Positions 1 through 8,297 of a DNA stretch of 64,000 nt are shown here, piece by piece. The stretch covers positions 62,001 to 126,000 of the forward strand of contig CAVTAV010000003.1 in the NCBI GenBank assembly GCA_963732795.1, given 5' to 3'. Every line of letters begins with the position of its first letter. Position 1 is the stretch's first letter. A program made the translations under genes and the position numbers. The DNA comes from CAVTAV01 sp963732795. GTDB taxonomy: Bacteria > Pseudomonadota > Alphaproteobacteria > CAVTAV01. The notes below the pieces were generated by a model. The model saw nothing but the letters and a program-made list of their open reading frames with translations. It searched no databases and was not told the DNA's origin.

Positions 1-683
1 CAGCCTTCCGGCGTGATGACCGAATAGATCGCATGCTCCAGCATGATCACGCAGTTTGCCGTGGCCAGCGCCACTGCGCCGCCCGATCCGCCTTCGCCGA
101 TGATGCAGGAGACGAGGGGCACGCCGAGCGATAGGCAGGCTTCGGTCGAACGCGCGATCGCTTCCGCCTGGCCGCGTTCCTCCGCGCCGATGCCCGGATA
201 GGCGCCCGGCGTATCCACCAGCGTGATCACCGGCAGCTTGAACCGGTCGGCGAGCTTCATCAGGCGCACGGCTTTGCGGTATCCCTCGGGCCGTGCCATG
301 CCGAAATTATGCTCCAGCCGGCCTTCCGTGCCGCTGCCCTTCTCGTGACCCATGATCATCACGGAGCGGTTCTGGAAACGGCCGAGTCCGCCGATGATCG
401 CCGTGTCCTCGGCATAGCCGCGATCGCCCGCCAAGGGCGTGAAATCGTCGATCAACTCGCGGATGTAATCGGTGAAATGGGGCCGGTCGGGATGCCGCGC
501 GACCTGGGTCTTCTGCCACGCCGACAGTTTCTTGTACGTGTCGGTGAGCATCTTGTTGGCCTTGGTCTGGAGCTTGCCGACCTCCTCGTCGATATTGACG
601 GAGTCGTCCGAAATGCTCCGGAGCTCGAGGATTTTGGCCTCGAGCTCGGCGATCGGCTTCTCGAAATCAAGGAACGTTATCAT
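1..683 (-). CDS. accA: Acetyl-CoA carboxylase carboxyltransferase subunit alpha (partial)
   Basis: This is the alpha half of the carboxyltransferase that moves the carboxyl group from carboxybiotin to acetyl-CoA in the first step of fatty acid synthesis, in the cytoplasm. Reading from the ATG at 683, the protein starts MITFLDFEKPIAELEAKI. It continues with the family hallmarks GHEKGSGTEGRLEHNFGM, TLVDTPGAYPG and IGEGGSGGAVA. About 227 residues are present and the frame is open at the window edge, so the C-terminal third (family about 315-320 residues) lies outside. It is divergent from the small secreted protein at 1194. The separate accBC-like pair near 26.8-28.6 kb is not in this operon. 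Confidence 0.95.
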   Translation of the reverse strand, partial: MITFLDFEKPIAELEAKILELRSISDDSVNIDEEVGKLQTKANKMLTDTYKKLSAWQKTQVARHPDRPHFTDYIRELIDDFTPLAGDRGYAEDTAIIGGLGRFQNRSVMIMGHEKGSGTEGRLEHNFGMARPEGYRKAVRLMKLADRFKLPVITLVDTPGAYPGIGAEERGQAEAIARSTEACLSLGVPLVSCIIGEGGSGGAVALATANCVIMLEHAIYSVITPEG

Positions 684-1193
684 ACCCACGATGTCGTTCT
701 CTCCGTCGGGCGGACGGCCCACAACACTGAACGGAGGCTCCGGGCCTGTCAAATTCCTCGGCCGGCGCTGGTTAACCCGCGCCTGCAATAATAGCTTTTA
801 AGCAATTCAGGCAACAGGAAAAATCGAGGTTAACCCCGGATACCGACTCCTGAGGAAACCATGGGTCGGACGTCCGATTGGTCCGATTTCGCTGGTTGCC
901 CGGGCCGCACACCCCACATATGAACCAATGATCCGGGCAGCAACCGGCCTACACACGAACCAGCCGTATCTCGCCCGAAAATCGCCTCTGATCACACCAA
1001 GTTTTGACAGGTATCGCTCGTTTCCGATCGGTTATACTGAGAAAGGACGCATTTCGGAGGTGAACACGATCTGTTGACCGCAGTCATCCGGCGTTCAGGT
1101 GGAACATGTTAACTGAGGGATCGTTCATACCGGAACACGGTCCCGGCGAGGCGCAACCAAGCCCCGGGCGATGAATTGCAAGGAGACAATACG
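684..1193. other. Intergenic region between divergent genes
   Basis: About 510 bases separate accA (leftward) from the secreted protein gene (rightward). I find no convincing coding frame, tRNA or long repeat. A TTGACA at 1014-1019 and a TATACT at 1033-1038 are present, but they are only 13 bases apart, too close for a standard sigma-70 promoter. Promoters for both flanking genes must lie here but cannot be pinned down. Confidence 0.5.
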
Positions 1194-1610
1194 ATGAAAT
1201 GGCTTATTGCAGCAGCGGGGGCGCTCACGATCGCGGCAGGCGGCACGGCGCTCGCCGCCAAGCTGACCACCGCCGACGTGATGAAGAATTACGAGAAGAC
1301 GGACAAGGTCGAGCAGTGCATCGGTCTGCAACGGATCGATCAGACCTATATTCTCGACAAGAAGAACATCCTGTTCAAGCTGTATGACGGCAAGCGGTAC
1401 CTCAACACGCTGCCGATCGAATGCGCCGGGCTGAATCCCTACCGAGCGATCAGCTACAAGACGTCGCTCAACAAACTGTGCAATGTCGACATCATCACGG
1501 TGTTCGAGCCGGCACAGCCCAAGCCGAACAGCTACGGCTCCTGCGGCCTCGGGAAGTTCACGCTTCTGAAGAAGAAGGAAGATGCCGCCGGGCCGGACGG
1601 CACGAAATAA
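1194..1610 (+). CDS. Small secreted protein, DUF6491-like
   Basis: The 138-residue product opens with a Sec signal peptide (MKWLIAAAGALTIAAGGTALAA, cleavage about residue 22). The mature part has four conserved-looking cysteines in the pattern EQCIGLQRID, PIECAGL, NKLCNVD and GSCGLGKF, with the motif ILFKLYDGKRYLNTL between them. From memory this layout matches the DUF6491 family of small periplasmic proteins of unknown function in Alpha- and Gammaproteobacteria. The ATG at 1194 is chosen over an in-frame TTG at 1176 because AGGAGA at 1181-1186 is well spaced for it. The gene appears monocistronic, with a GC-rich hairpin just downstream. No biochemical role can be assigned. Confidence 0.75.
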   Translation: MKWLIAAAGALTIAAGGTALAAKLTTADVMKNYEKTDKVEQCIGLQRIDQTYILDKKNILFKLYDGKRYLNTLPIECAGLNPYRAISYKTSLNKLCNVDIITVFEPAQPKPNSYGSCGLGKFTLLKKKEDAAGPDGTK

Positions 1611-1623
1611 TCGACGGCAAACC

Positions 1624-1649
1624 GCGGCCGGGACGCCTGTTCCGGCCGC
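1624..1649 (+). terminator. Candidate hairpin terminator after the DUF6491-like gene
   Basis: GCGGCCGG at 1624-1631 pairs perfectly with CCGGCCGC at 1642-1649 around a 10-base loop, 14 bases after the stop codon. A short T run follows a few bases later (about 1656). The loose T tract makes this a plausible but weak intrinsic terminator. Confidence 0.45.
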
Positions 1650-1667
1650 CGAGCCGTTTTCCGCTCT

Positions 1668-2204
1668 TTATTCCAGAATCTGCCAGACGCTATCGGCCGT
1701 ACGACAGGCGCGGCCGTCGGCGCGTCTCGACGTCGATCCCGACGAAGCTTCGATGACATAGGTCCGGCAGGATTTTCCCGCGTCGTCATAGCTTCTGATC
1801 GGCGTCAGGCGGTAATCGAGCATCGCCGCGCCGTCATGCCAGGCGATGGTCTGATTGTCGGCGGCATATTGAAGCGTTTCGCTGATGCAGGCGCGCGAGG
1901 TGTCGCTCAAAGCCTCCGCGATCTTCTTGCCGACGAATGCCCCGATGACCGCTCCGAGCGCGGTCCCGAACGCGCGATCTTCGTCCTTCGACGCCCCGGC
2001 GCCGATCGTGCCGCCGATCGCCGCCCCAATGATCAGGCCCCATTTCGAGGCCTTAGCCCGGTCGATATGGCACAGCCCGCCCGCGAGACTCGGCGGCAAG
2101 CGGTGACGGGCCGGCTGCGTCTCGGCGGCGGCCGCGACGGGCCCGAAGGCGACGAGGCCGCAAAGGGCGAGCGCGACCAGCCGAGTCTCTCGACGATGCT
2201 TCAT
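1668..2204 (-). CDS. Glycine-zipper surface antigen-like protein (RT0821/Lpp0805 type)
   Basis: The 178-residue protein has a Sec signal peptide (about residues 1-27, ending near AAAAET). A glycine-zipper two-helix segment follows at about residues 52-95 (WGLIIGAAIGGTIGAGAS and GTALGAVIGAFVGKKIAEAL). The C-terminal domain contains SCRTYVIEA and GRACRTADSVWQ, the tail signature of the 17-kDa surface antigen family. Such proteins are outer-membrane or periplasmic and are often linked to envelope stability; no enzymatic function is known. It lies 43 bases downstream of hemF on the same strand and may be co-transcribed with trmL and hemF. Confidence 0.8.
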   Translation of the reverse strand: MKHRRETRLVALALCGLVAFGPVAAAAETQPARHRLPPSLAGGLCHIDRAKASKWGLIIGAAIGGTIGAGASKDEDRAFGTALGAVIGAFVGKKIAEALSDTSRACISETLQYAADNQTIAWHDGAAMLDYRLTPIRSYDDAGKSCRTYVIEASSGSTSRRADGRACRTADSVWQILE

Positions 2205-2247
2205 GCCCCGATTATAGCGAATTGCCGGGAGAAAAGCGCGCGCCTGC

Positions 2248-3135
2248 TCAGGGCCACTTCACCTCAGGCGGCAGGGACATCAGAATCGCGTCGATATTCC
2301 CGCCGGTCTTGAGCCCGAACAGCGTGCCGCGGTCCTGCACCAGGTTGAATTCGACATAGCGGCCACGCTTGACGAGCTGGTGCTCGCGCTGCTCCGGCGT
2401 CCAGGGCTCGTTCATGTGGCGGCGGATGATCTTGGGATAGGCTTCGAGGAAGGCAAGGCCCACGTCCTGGGTGAAGGCGAAGTCCTCCTCCCAATCGCCC
2501 GTGTCGTGCTGGTCGTAGAAGATGCCGCCGACGCCGCGGGGCTCGTTGCGGTGCTTGATGAAGAAATACTCGTCGCACCACTTCTTGAAGCGCGGATAGT
2601 AGTCCGGATCGTGCTTGTCGCAGGCGGCCTTGTAGGCGGCGTGAAACTCGGCCGTGTCCTCGTCATTCGGGTACATCGGCGTCAGGTCGCCGCCGCCGCC
2701 GAACCACGCTTGTGTGGTGACCAAATGACGCGTGTTCATATGCGCCGCCGGCACCAGGGGCGACTGCATGTGCGAGACCAGCGAAATGCCGCTGGCCCAG
2801 AATGTCGGATCGGCTTCGGCGCCGGGGATCGTCTTGGCGAACTCGGGCGAGAACGTGCCGTAAACCGTCGAAACGTTGACGCCCACTTTCTCGAACACCC
2901 GGCCGCGCATGACGCTCATCACCCCGCCGCCGGCGTCGTCGCCTTCCTGGGCCGTGGGACGCTGCCACGAGGTCCGAACGAATTGGCCCGGCTCGCGGTC
3001 GGAAAAGGGACCCCCATAATCCCGCTCGATCGCTTCGAATGCCGCGCAGATCCGGTCGCGCAATTCCTCGAACCACGCCGATGCCCGGGCCTTACGCGCG
3101 TCGGTGTCCGTCCTCACGTCCATCTTGTCCACCAT
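2248..3135 (-). CDS. hemF: Oxygen-dependent coproporphyrinogen III oxidase
   Basis: HemF oxidatively decarboxylates coproporphyrinogen III to protoporphyrinogen IX, the aerobic route of heme synthesis. The 295-residue product is full length for the family. Family motifs visible are ISLVSHMQSPLVPAAHMNTR, WFGGGGDLTP, RGVGGIFYD, RGRYVEFNLVQDRGT and the C-terminal MSLPPEVKWP. The start at 3135 (MVDKMDVRT) is followed four codons later by a second ATG at 3123; neither has a strong Shine-Dalgarno sequence. The gene begins 11 bases after the trmL stop, so the two are probably one transcript. Its place beside the bc1 genes fits heme supply for cytochromes, although that is context only. Confidence 0.97.
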   Translation of the reverse strand: MVDKMDVRTDTDARKARASAWFEELRDRICAAFEAIERDYGGPFSDREPGQFVRTSWQRPTAQEGDDAGGGVMSVMRGRVFEKVGVNVSTVYGTFSPEFAKTIPGAEADPTFWASGISLVSHMQSPLVPAAHMNTRHLVTTQAWFGGGGDLTPMYPNDEDTAEFHAAYKAACDKHDPDYYPRFKKWCDEYFFIKHRNEPRGVGGIFYDQHDTGDWEEDFAFTQDVGLAFLEAYPKIIRRHMNEPWTPEQREHQLVKRGRYVEFNLVQDRGTLFGLKTGGNIDAILMSLPPEVKWP

Positions 3136-3146
3136 GCCGTCGCTGT

Positions 3147-3629
3147 TTATGCCAAAGCTCGCACGCTTGCGTCGACCGGGAGCAACCCGGTCTGACGCAG
3201 CGCTTCACCGAGCACCATCGAAGCGGCAACGGCGACGTTCAATGATCTCACGCAATTCTCCAAGGGGATGCGGATGCGCGCATCCACAGCGCGGTGAACC
3301 TCCTCCGGAACGCCCGCGAACTCGCGTCCCAGAAGCAGCACATCGTCACGCCGGAAAGCGAAATCGGCATAGGATTCGGTGGCGCGAGTCGTCAGCAGCA
3401 CGATCCGACCGGCCGATTGGCGCCTCGCTGCGAGGAAATCCTCCCAGGAGAGGTGCCGCTCGATCCGGGCGTGATCGATATAGTCCATGCCTGCACGCCG
3501 TAAGCTCCTGTCGGAGAAGGGAAAACCGCACGGCTCAATGATGTCCACAGGCACGCCCATACAGGCGCCGAGTCTTAGAATGGTTCCGGTGTTCGGCGGA
3601 ATATCCGGCTGATAAAGGGCGAGGCGCAT
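3147..3629 (-). CDS. trmL: tRNA (cytidine(34)-2'-O)-methyltransferase
   Basis: TrmL is a small SPOUT-fold methyltransferase that 2'-O-methylates the wobble base of certain leucine tRNAs using S-adenosylmethionine. The 160-residue protein has the three SPOUT signatures: LYQPDIPPNTGTILRLGA near the N-terminus, LLLGREFAGVPEEVH in the middle, and IPLENCVRSLNVAVAASMVLGEA forming the C-terminal trefoil knot. A longer in-frame reading starts at 3680, but its extra 17 residues are unlike the family, so the ATG at 3629 (MRLALYQPD) is preferred. It is first in a leftward unit with hemF and is divergent from petA. Confidence 0.93.
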   Translation of the reverse strand: MRLALYQPDIPPNTGTILRLGACMGVPVDIIEPCGFPFSDRSLRRAGMDYIDHARIERHLSWEDFLAARRQSAGRIVLLTTRATESYADFAFRRDDVLLLGREFAGVPEEVHRAVDARIRIPLENCVRSLNVAVAASMVLGEALRQTGLLPVDASVRALA

Positions 3630-3941
3630 CGTCTCGGCTTCGGTCCGGTTTCGGCAGGTTACGCACCTGCAATAAGCCATTGCATCCTGCGGCGTTGGCG
3701 GCTAAAGCTATGCCCGCCGAGGCCGTGTTGGCAACCGGAAAGGGGGTGGCCGGTAAACCATTGGCCTGGGTTCAAATCTCTTGCTGGGGAAAGCAACAAA
3801 GACCGAATACTGGCGTGTCCGTGAACACCTACAGAGACATCATTGCCATCTTTCCGCGGAGGTAAGCTGCGTCGATCCGACGCAGCGGTGCGAGGCGGCG
3901 TCGGCGCAGTCAGTGTTTAGAATAACATGGGTATTTAGCTG

Positions 3942-4490
3942 ATGACGACAAGCCAACCAGCGGCGGAACAGGGGGACGGCAGGAGTCGCCGGGATTTCCT
4001 CCTGATCGCGACCTCCGCCCTCGGAGCGGTCGGCGCTGCCGTGACCTTGTGGCCCCTGGTCGATCAAATGAATCCGAGCGCCGATATTCTGGCGCTGTCC
4101 TCCACGGAGGTGGATATCGCGGCGGTTGAGACTGGACAGGCGATCACGGTGGTCTGGCGCGGTCAGCCGGTCTTCGTGCGCCACCGCACGCCGGAAGAAA
4201 TCAAGGAGGCCGAGGACGTCAAGGTTGCCGACCTGCGCGATCCTCAGCCCGACACCGAGCGGGTGATGAAGCCGGAATGGCTGATCGTCCTCGGTGTCTG
4301 CACCCATCTCGGTTGCGTTCCGCTCGGCCAGAAACAGGGCGAGAAGCGCGGCGATTATGGCGGATGGTATTGCCCTTGCCACGGATCCGAATACGATACG
4401 TCGGGCCGTATCCGTCAGGGGCCGGCCCCGGCGAACTTGCCGGTTCCGCCGTATACCTTCCTCGACGCCACTCACGTACGTATCGGTTAG
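3942..4490 (+). CDS. petA: Ubiquinol-cytochrome c reductase Rieske iron-sulfur subunit
   Basis: This is the 2Fe-2S subunit of the bc1 complex, which takes electrons from ubiquinol and passes them to cytochrome c1. The 182-residue protein has a twin-arginine motif and single transmembrane anchor near the N-terminus (RRDFLLIATSALGAVGAA). The cluster-binding loops are CTHLGC and CPCHG: by position Cys120, His122, Cys144 and His147 are the ligands, and Cys125 and Cys146 form the usual disulfide. It is followed after 12 bases by the fused cytochrome b/c1 gene, the classic fbcFH-type operon. The promoter must lie in the 312 bases upstream shared with trmL. Confidence 0.97.
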   Translation: MTTSQPAAEQGDGRSRRDFLLIATSALGAVGAAVTLWPLVDQMNPSADILALSSTEVDIAAVETGQAITVVWRGQPVFVRHRTPEEIKEAEDVKVADLRDPQPDTERVMKPEWLIVLGVCTHLGCVPLGQKQGEKRGDYGGWYCPCHGSEYDTSGRIRQGPAPANLPVPPYTFLDATHVRIG

Positions 4491-4502
4491 GGGGGCCGCA
4501 TT

Positions 4503-6551
4503 ATGGCCACATCAAGCTTCCAGCCGACCAACAAGCTGGTTAAGTGGTTCGACAAGCAACTGCCGATCCTCTCGCTCATTCACGGCTCGGTCGGTCCCGG
4601 CTATCCGAGCCCGAAGAACCTGAACTACTGGTGGAATTTCGGATCGCTCGCCGGCTTCTTCCTGGTCGTGCAGATCCTCACCGGCATCATCCTCGCGATG
4701 CATTACGTGCCGCAGTCGGACCTCGCGTTCGACAGCGTCGAGCAGCACATCATGCGCGACGTGAACTACGGCTGGCTGCTGCGCTACATGCACGCCAACG
4801 GCGCGTCGATGTTCTTCCTCGTCGTGTATATCCATATTTTCCGCGGCCTCTATTACGGCTCCTACAAGCATCCCCGCGAGGTGCTGTGGTTCCTCGGCCT
4901 GATCATCTATCTCCTGATGATGGCGACCGGTTTCATGGGCTATGTGCTGCCGTGGGGCCAGATGAGCTTCTGGGCCGCCAAGGTCATCACCAACCTGTTC
5001 TCCTCGATCGACCTCGTGATCCCGGGCGTCGGCACCTCGATCGTGCAGTGGCTGTGGGGCGGCTTCTCCGTCGGCGAGCCGACGTTGAACCGGTTCTTCA
5101 GCCTTCACTATCTGCTGCCGTTCCTGATTGTCGGCGTGGTCATCTTGCATATCTGGGCGCTGCACATTCCGGGCTCGAACAATCCCCTCGGCATCGACGT
5201 GAAGGGCCCGCAGGACCAGCTTCCGTTCCACCCGTATTACACCGCCAAGGACATGTTCGGCATCGGCGTCGCGATGATCGTGTTCGCGATCCTGGTGTTC
5301 TACGAGCCGAACTTGCTCGGTCATACCGACAACTACATCAAGGCGAATCCGCTGCAGACGCCGCCGGAGATCGTGCCCGAATGGTATTACCTGCCGTTCT
5401 ACGCGATTCTGCGATCGATCCCGAACAAGCTTCTCGGCGTGATCGCGCTGTTCACCTCGATCCTGATCCTGTTCGCCATGCCGTGGCTGGACCGCTCCAA
5501 GGTCCGTTCGGCGCGGTTCCGGCCGGTCTACAAGGTGTTCTTCTGGTGCCTGTTGGTGGACGTGCTGGTGCTCGGCCATATCGGCTCCAAGCCGACCGAC
5601 ACCATCCTGTTCCAGATCGGATCGGTTAAGATCGACTATGTGACCTTCGGCCAGGTGTTTACCGCTTACTACTTCCTGCATTTCTTCGTGATCGTGCCGC
5701 TGGTCGGCATCTTCGAGAAGCCGAAGCCGCTGCCGGAGAGCATCAGCAAGGCGGTTCTCAAGGCGGGCGGCGCGGCGGCGGTGGCGCTCCTCATGCTGGT
5801 CGCCCCCATGACCTCGCACAAGGCGATGGCACAGGAGGACAGCAGCACCGAGGCCCTGACGCCGCCGAAGCAGCAATGGCCGCATCACGGTCCGTTCGGC
5901 CATTACGACCGGGCGGCGGTGCAGCGCGGCTTCCAGGTCTATAAGGAAGTCTGCCATACGTGCCATTCGCTGAATTACTTCGCGTTCCGCAATCTGGAAC
6001 AGATCGGCTTCTCCGAGGCCGAGGCCAAGGCAGTCGCGCAGGAGTTCATGGTCGAGGACGGGCCGAACGACGACGGCGACATGTTTATGCGCCCGGCGCG
6101 GCTGGCCGATCATATGCCGCCGCCTTTCCCGAACGATCAGGCGGCAAAGGCCGCGAACGGCGGAGCGCTTCCGCCCGATCTCTCGGTCATTATCAAGGCG
6201 CGGGAGCATCACGAGGACTATGTCTACGCGCTCCTGACCCATTTCGGGGAAGAGCCGCCCGCGGGCATGAAGATTCAGGCGGGGCTCAACTACAATCCCT
6301 ATTTCGCCGGCCGCCAGATCGCGATGCCGCCGCCGCTGCAGCCGGAGCTCGTCGACTATGCCGACGGCACCACGGCGACGCTCGACCAGGAGGCCCATGA
6401 CGTGGTGACTTTCCTGGCCTGGATGTCGGAGCCGAAGCTGGAAGCGCGCCACGAGCTCGGCTTCCGGGTGATGGCGTTCCTGATCGTGTTCACGATCCTG
6501 CTGTATTTCACCAAGAAGCGCATCTGGGCGCGGGTGAAGGACAAGGAATAG
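4503..6551 (+). CDS. petBC: Fused cytochrome b / cytochrome c1 (bc1 complex)
   Basis: One 682-residue reading frame encodes both the cytochrome b and cytochrome c1 subunits. Residues 1 to about 415 are cytochrome b: eight transmembrane segments, heme-ligand helices (LLRYMHANGASMFF, FIHIF-like VYIHIFRG, and LHYLLPFLIVGVVILHIWALH) and the Qo-site sequence PEWYYLPFYAILR. A signal-like hydrophobic stretch ending near AMAQEDSS then leads into cytochrome c1, with the covalent heme motif Cys484-His-Thr-Cys487-His488, the acidic, Pro-rich c1 middle and a C-terminal anchor helix before KKRIWARVKDKE. In Bradyrhizobium the equivalent fbcH product is cut by signal peptidase into two proteins, and the same is expected here. 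No frameshift is seen. A strong terminator follows. Confidence 0.97.
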   Translation: MATSSFQPTNKLVKWFDKQLPILSLIHGSVGPGYPSPKNLNYWWNFGSLAGFFLVVQILTGIILAMHYVPQSDLAFDSVEQHIMRDVNYGWLLRYMHANGASMFFLVVYIHIFRGLYYGSYKHPREVLWFLGLIIYLLMMATGFMGYVLPWGQMSFWAAKVITNLFSSIDLVIPGVGTSIVQWLWGGFSVGEPTLNRFFSLHYLLPFLIVGVVILHIWALHIPGSNNPLGIDVKGPQDQLPFHPYYTAKDMFGIGVAMIVFAILVFYEPNLLGHTDNYIKANPLQTPPEIVPEWYYLPFYAILRSIPNKLLGVIALFTSILILFAMPWLDRSKVRSARFRPVYKVFFWCLLVDVLVLGHIGSKPTDTILFQIGSVKIDYVTFGQVFTAYYFLHFFVIVPLVGIFEKPKPLPESISKAVLKAGGAAAVALLMLVAPMTSHKAMAQEDSSTEALTPPKQQWPHHGPFGHYDRAAVQRGFQVYKEVCHTCHSLNYFAFRNLEQIGFSEAEAKAVAQEFMVEDGPNDDGDMFMRPARLADHMPPPFPNDQAAKAANGGALPPDLSVIIKAREHHEDYVYALLTHFGEEPPAGMKIQAGLNYNPYFAGRQIAMPPPLQPELVDYADGTTATLDQEAHDVVTFLAWMSEPKLEARHELGFRVMAFLIVFTILLYFTKKRIWARVKDKE

Positions 6552-6610
6552 AGATTTGGGGGCGGGGCGAGTTCCAGCCGACAACGAAAAATGAGCCGGA
6601 GCGCCCTGTG

Positions 6611-6642
6611 AAAAGAGCCGCGAGCCTGCGGCTCTTTTCGTT
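6611..6642 (+). terminator. Intrinsic terminator of the petA-petBC operon
   Basis: AAAAGAGCCGC at 6611-6621 pairs perfectly with GCGGCTCTTTT at 6628-6638 around a 6-base loop, and is followed by cgTTTT. The 11-bp GC-rich stem with a T-rich tail 60 bases after the petBC stop is a textbook rho-independent terminator. Confidence 0.9.
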
Positions 6643-6680
6643 TTAGCCCTCATGATAAGGAGCGGCGCGGGATTTGAGCC

Positions 6681-7562
6681 ATGACGGTACTCGGGATCAT
6701 CGGCGGCAGCGGCATCTACCAGATCGACGGGCTCGAGGATGCGCGCTGGATCGACGCCGAATCGCCCTTCGGTTCCCCCTCCGACCAATTGCTGACTGGC
6801 ACGCTGAACGGGCTCGAACTGATCTTCCTGCCGCGCCACGGCCGCGGCCATCGCCTGTCGCCCACCGACATCAATTACCGCGCCAATATCGATGCACTGA
6901 AGCGGGCCGGCGTCACCGACATCATCTCCTTGAGCGCTTGCGGGTCGTTCCGCGAAGACCTGCCGCCCGGCATGTTCGTCATCGTCGACCAATTCATCGA
7001 CCGCACCCATGCGCGGGCGAAATCGTTCTTCGGAACGGGGCTGGTCGCCCATGTCTCGATGGCCGATCCGGTTTGCGGCCGACTCGGCGACGGCCTCGCC
7101 AAAGCGGCTGCCGCGGAGGGCATCGCCCATCGCCGGGGCGGGACCTATCTCGTGATCGAGGGGCCGCAATTCTCGTCGCGCGCCGAGTTGGAGCTCTACC
7201 GCGTCTGGGGTTGCGACCTGATCGGCATGACCAACCTGCCCGAGGCCAAATTGGCCCGGGAGGCGGAGATCTGCTACGCCACCGTGGCGATGGTCACGGA
7301 TTTCGATTGCTGGCATCCGGGCCACGATCAGGTCGAGGTCGCGAGCGTGATCAAGGTGCTGTCGGAGAATGCCGAAAAGGCGCGCGGCTTGGTCAAGCGC
7401 TTTACCGAAACCTTGGGCGCGCACGGCGAATCCCATCCCTGCAGCCATGGCTGCGACCGCGCTCTCGACAACGCCCTCATCACTGCGCCGGAGGCTCGGG
7501 ACCCGGCCATGGCCGCCAAGCTCGACGCGGTCGCCGGGCGGGTGCTCGGGAAGACGGCATGA
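6681..7562 (+). CDS. mtnP: S-methyl-5'-thioadenosine phosphorylase
   Basis: MtnP splits 5'-methylthioadenosine with phosphate into adenine and 5-methylthioribose-1-phosphate, recycling the by-product of polyamine and related syntheses. The 293-residue protein has the PNP/MTAP family motifs: the N-terminal phosphate loop IIGGSGIY, LPRHGRGH, INYRANIDALK, SACGSFRE, VIEGPQFSSRAE and the substrate pocket IGMTNLPEAKLAREAEICYA with MVTDFDCWH. The next gene, apt, converts the released adenine to AMP, so the two form a compact adenine-salvage unit. The unit follows the petBC terminator and probably has its own promoter in the short gap. Confidence 0.95.
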   Translation: MTVLGIIGGSGIYQIDGLEDARWIDAESPFGSPSDQLLTGTLNGLELIFLPRHGRGHRLSPTDINYRANIDALKRAGVTDIISLSACGSFREDLPPGMFVIVDQFIDRTHARAKSFFGTGLVAHVSMADPVCGRLGDGLAKAAAAEGIAHRRGGTYLVIEGPQFSSRAELELYRVWGCDLIGMTNLPEAKLAREAEICYATVAMVTDFDCWHPGHDQVEVASVIKVLSENAEKARGLVKRFTETLGAHGESHPCSHGCDRALDNALITAPEARDPAMAAKLDAVAGRVLGKTA

Positions 7563-7641
7563 CGCCACGAATTTTGTTCAAGTCACTTGAAGCCGCGCTA
7601 TAAAGACGCGAGGTAACCAGCGGAGGGGCTGAGGCACGGCC

Positions 7642-8186
7642 ATGGACGAGAGCATCGAACTGCTGAAACAACGCATCCGGACGATTCCGGATTTCCCTAA
7701 GCCCGGCGTGATGTTCCGCGACATCACGACGCTTGCTCGGCGATGCTGGCGGGTTCCGCAAGGCGGTGGACGAGCTCGTCTATCCCTTCGCGGGGGTGCA
7801 GGATCGACAAGGTGGCCGGCATCGAGTCGCGCGGCTTCATCCTCGGCGGCGCGGTGGCGCATCAGCTCAGCTCGGGCTTCGTGCCGGTGCGCAAGAAGGG
7901 CAAGCTGCCGTGGGAGACCATCGGCATCGATTACCAGCTCGAATACGGCGAGGACCGGCTGGAAATCCATGCCGACGCCATCAAGCCGGGCGACCAGGTG
8001 TTGCTGATCGACGATCTCATCGCGACCGGCGGCACGGCAGCGGCGTCGATCGAGCTTATCCGCCGCGCGGGCGGCGTCGTGATCGGCTGCTCCTTCGTGA
8101 TCGACCTCCCGGCGCTCGGCGGCGCGCGGCGAATTGCCGCAATGGGCTGCAAGGTATTGAAACTTTGCCAGTTCGAGGGCGAATAG
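7642..8186 (+). CDS. apt: Adenine phosphoribosyltransferase (two frameshifts in this sequence)
   Basis: Apt makes AMP from adenine and PRPP. The family sequence is readable across three frames: MDESIELLKQRIRTIPDFPK to FRDITTL in the first, LLGDAGGFRKAVDELVYPFAG in the second, and RIDKVAGIESRGFILGGA to KLCQFEGE in the third. The third part contains the PRPP-binding motif VLLIDDLIATGGTA. Single extra bases near 7733 (ctTgctc) and near 7797 (ggTgcagg) account for both shifts; removing them gives a normal 180-residue Apt. Both shifts are +1 insertions, like every other one in this window, so a sequencing error is far more likely than a pseudogene. It is downstream of mtnP, which produces its substrate adenine. 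Confidence 0.9.
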
Positions 8187-8297
8187 CCGCCGGACGTTGA
8201 ACCTTTCCGCCGATCATTGTATGAGTTCGCGCCCGCGCGGGCCCGCAGGGATAAACCTTGCCTTGCGGCGTGCGGCGCTTAGGTAAGGATACGAGTC

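Noticed and set aside
1014..1038. TTGACA and TATACT as a promoter for the DUF6491-like gene.
   Set aside because: The spacing is 13 bases, too short for a normal sigma-70 promoter.
4512..7568. A leftward open frame of 1018 codons opposite petBC and mtnP.
   Set aside because: It lies wholly antisense to two well-supported genes, has Arg/His/Asp-rich low-complexity composition and no family resemblance. Long antisense frames are common in GC-rich genes with strong third-position bias.
7642..8186. apt as a true pseudogene.
   Set aside because: The two +1 shifts match the insertion-only pattern across the window, and all catalytic motifs are intact after removing one base at each site.
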